In this document: positions 5,072 to 7,105 of the stretch, in pieces
Layout of the letters: each line of letters starts with the position of its first letter
How positions within the stretch are numbered: position 1 is the stretch's first letter
Notes under the pieces: generated by a model
What the model was told of the DNA's origin: nothing
Seen by the model: only the letters and a program-made list of their open reading frames with translations
Databases searched by the model: none
Assembly: GCA_025357775.1 (NCBI GenBank)
Contig: JANXOQ010000218.1
Location: forward strand, 1 to 7,105
DNA from: Ferruginibacter sp.
GTDB lineage: Bacteria; Bacteroidota; Bacteroidia; Chitinophagales; Chitinophagaceae
DNA: 7,105 bases
Direction: 5' to 3'
Program-made: the position numbers and the translations under genes

Positions 5072-7105
5072 ATGGCAATAAATATAGAAAATACCCGTAA
5101 CTACCTACAAGCCTTCGATTTTAAAACCCTTTTTATTGAAGAGCTTGGGTGGAACAATGCCAAAAATAAAAATGCTTTTCCTTTTAGTACAAAAGATGGG
5201 CAGTATTACCGCAAAGCCATTGCAGAGCTATCGGGTGCTACTGTATATGAAATTACAAATGATGATGGGCTAATACCCGATGCCAAAATAAGAGATACCA
5301 TATCTAAAGAAATACAAAAAATAAACTTTGAGCACATACTCATTTTTATAGATGAAAAACGTACACAAACCGTATGGCGATGGATAAAAAAGCAAGATAA
5401 AAAAAACCTACCAAGGGAGCATTATTTTTCGGCAGGGCAAACAGGCGATTTGTTTATAGGCAAGCTAGCAGGGCTTATGGTAGATATTAGCGAAATAGAA
5501 AACGATATTACCATTACCGATGTTGCCAAAAAAATACAAACCGCATTAGATGTAGAAAGAGTAACCAAACAATTTTTTAATAGCTATAAAGATCAGTTTA
5601 CCGAGTTTATAAAATATATAGATGGTATAGATAACGATGCCGATAAGCGGTGGTATGCCTCGGTAATTTTAAACCGATTAATGTTTATTTATTTTTTGCA
5701 AAAAAAAGGATTTATAGATAACAACAACCAAGATTATTTATACACAAAACTACAAGCCACACAAAAGCAACTAGGCACAAACCAATATTACCAAACCTTT
5801 TTAAAAACCTTGTTTTTTGAGGGCTTTGCCAAAGCCGAACCCTTGCGTAATGCCGCCACCAATAAAATGCTAGGCAAAATAAAATACCTAAATGGTGGCT
5901 TATTTTTAAAACATAAAATAGAAGAAAAATACCCACACATAGCCATACCCGATGTAGCATTTACAAACCTGCTACAAACCGAAGAACCCAAAGGCTTATT
6001 TGAGCGGTTTAGTTGGAGCTTAGATGATACCCCAGGTGGCAACGACAACGAAATAAACCCCGATGTATTGGGTTATATTTTTGAAAAATACATAAACCAA
6101 AAAGCCTTTGGTGCATACTACACCCGTACCGAAATAACCGAATACCTGTGTGAGCAAACGGTTTACAAACTCATATTAGATGCCGTAAACGAAACCGAGG
6201 TAGCACCAGATTTATTAAAAAAAGCAGGGCTACATAAATTGCCAAAGGCAAAACATTACACCAACATATCGGAGCTATTATTAAACTTAGATGCTACCAC
6301 TTGCAAAAAACTAATACATGGCCCTACAGCCGTAATACCCAACCTTAGCCTGCTCGACCCTGCCTGTGGCTCCGGCGCTTTTTTGGTAGCAGCCATGAAA
6401 ACTTTGATAAATGTATATGCAGCCATACTAGGCAAAATAGATTTTCTTGGCGATAAAAAATTATTGGAGTGGAAGCAAACCATAAAAGCCAACCACCCCA
6501 GCATAAACTACTACATAAAAAAACAAATAATAACCAACAACCTGTATGGGGTAGATATTATGGAAGAGGCTACCGAAATAGCCAAGCTACGGTTATTTTT
6601 GGCATTGGTAGCCAGTGCCAATACGGTGGAGCAGCTAGAACCACTGCCCAATATAGATTTTAATATAATGAGTGGCAACTCACTTATAGGTTTATTAAGG
6701 GTAGATGCTAACCAGTTTAACAAACACTTTGCTACACCCACAAGCAAGCAACCAAAGGGCAAAGTAGTACAAGCAGCCACCCTTTTTAATGCAGCTACTG
6801 CACAGGCAAATATGTTTGCCGGCGAACATGCCAAAAGCTACCAGCAACTTATAAACGAAAAAGAAGCAGCCGTATCAAGCTACAAAAATGCACATGAGCT
6901 AGGCATTACCGATTTGCAAGCCCTACGCAATAGCATACGAGCAAGCGAAGCCAAAGCCAATACCATATTAAATGAATTGCTGCAAGAAGAGTTTACCACC
7001 CTTGGCATAAAATACGAACAAGTAACTTGGGATGCTACAAAAAATAAAGAAGGCAAACCCATAAAACGCCCCATAAACCAAGCCGATATTGCAGCATTAG
7101 AGCCT
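5072..7105 (+). CDS. Eco57I/type-IIG-like N6-adenine DNA methyltransferase, 3' end missing
   Basis: The frame is open from the ATG at 5072 to the right edge, giving 678 residues with no stop. The N-terminal region (about 1-170) has F-I-E-E-L-G-W near 22-28 and later R-T-Q-T-V-W-R-W, D-V-E-R-V-T-K and L-N-R-L-M-F-I-Y-F-L-Q-K-K-G-F, a pattern I associate with large restriction-linked methylases. The AdoMet-binding core follows: G347-A-Y-Y-T-R (motif X-like), D429-P-A-C-G-S-G-A-F (motif I), Y-G-V-D495-I (acidic residue for the AdoMet ribose) and S-G-N-S-L-I-G at 534-540. Residues about 560-660 look like a helical insertion. The catalytic NPPY or NPPW motif has not been reached and should lie soon after the edge, followed by a target-recognition region. 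The gene starts 3 nt after the nuclease stop. Its likely role is to methylate adenine in host DNA as the protective arm of the system, or to act as part of a restriction complex. The family is firm; the target and any own cleavage activity cannot be seen. Confidence 0.9.
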   Translation, partial: MAINIENTRNYLQAFDFKTLFIEELGWNNAKNKNAFPFSTKDGQYYRKAIAELSGATVYEITNDDGLIPDAKIRDTISKEIQKINFEHILIFIDEKRTQTVWRWIKKQDKKNLPREHYFSAGQTGDLFIGKLAGLMVDISEIENDITITDVAKKIQTALDVERVTKQFFNSYKDQFTEFIKYIDGIDNDADKRWYASVILNRLMFIYFLQKKGFIDNNNQDYLYTKLQATQKQLGTNQYYQTFLKTLFFEGFAKAEPLRNAATNKMLGKIKYLNGGLFLKHKIEEKYPHIAIPDVAFTNLLQTEEPKGLFERFSWSLDDTPGGNDNEINPDVLGYIFEKYINQKAFGAYYTRTEITEYLCEQTVYKLILDAVNETEVAPDLLKKAGLHKLPKAKHYTNISELLLNLDATTCKKLIHGPTAVIPNLSLLDPACGSGAFLVAAMKTLINVYAAILGKIDFLGDKKLLEWKQTIKANHPSINYYIKKQIITNNLYGVDIMEEATEIAKLRLFLALVASANTVEQLEPLPNIDFNIMSGNSLIGLLRVDANQFNKHFATPTSKQPKGKVVQAATLFNAATAQANMFAGEHAKSYQQLINEKEAAVSSYKNAHELGITDLQALRNSIRASEAKANTILNELLQEEFTTLGIKYEQVTWDATKNKEGKPIKRPINQADIAALEP

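Noticed and set aside
5072..5580. N-terminal nuclease domain in the methyltransferase, based on the D-E-K-R-T-Q segment
   Set aside because: A lone D-E-K after a hydrophobic strand is not enough; I see no matching upstream acidic residue in a PD-(D/E)XK layout, and remembered relatives do not seem to keep the Lys.
6256..7074. Minus-strand and plus-strand alternative frames in the methyltransferase region
   Set aside because: The frame starting at 5072 carries methyltransferase motifs through the whole stretch; the others overlap it and show no family signature.
586..7105. Assignment as a classical DISARM or type I restriction system
   Set aside because: No DrmA, DrmB or separate specificity subunit is visible, and the helicase has a fused PLD domain; only the SNF2 plus methylase pairing is shared with class 1 DISARM.

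Overview
The window looks like chromosomal or element-borne DNA of a Bacteroidota bacterium. The sequence is AT-rich, none of the starts has a Shine-Dalgarno box, isoleucine codons lean to ATA in most genes, and the protein families are ones common in that phylum. The phylum call is an inference from these traits, not from a marker gene. All convincing genes are on the plus strand, and the standard code fits because no in-frame TGA is read through.

Layout. Positions 2-505 hold the 3' end of a gene whose product has palm-domain polymerase features: a Lys/Phe-rich helix resembling motif B and an Ile-His-Asp-Ser motif C, as in family A DNA polymerases and T7-type RNA polymerases. After an 80-bp gap, three tightly packed genes follow. 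The first (586-3948) is a 1120-residue fusion of a phospholipase-D-type (HKD) nuclease domain and an SNF2-type helicase/translocase. The second (3950-5068, 1 nt gap) is a DUF1016/YhcG-family PD-(D/E)XK nuclease. The third (from 5072, 3 nt gap, running off the window) is a large Eco57I/type-IIG-like N6-adenine DNA methyltransferase, cut before its NPPY/W catalytic motif.

Working together. The trio supplies a DNA motor, two different nuclease folds and a methyltransferase in one apparent transcription unit. This fits a multi-gene restriction-modification or phage-defence system. It resembles a split version of the single-chain type ISP enzymes (nuclease-helicase-methylase), and it shares an SNF2-plus-methylase pairing with class 1 DISARM. 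However, no DrmA or DrmB is visible and no separate specificity subunit is seen. Target recognition, if present, should lie in the missing C-terminal part of the methyltransferase or in a gene downstream.

The most unusual DNA-level feature is inside the nuclease gene. A 129-nt (43-codon) segment, bounded by 9-bp direct repeats, carries two 29-bp palindromic repeats exactly 60 nt apart, plus a weaker third hairpin. It looks like an in-frame palindromic insertion or expanding linker between the DUF1016 N-terminal domain and the nuclease domain. No RNA genes, CRISPR arrays, IS elements or clear terminators were found.
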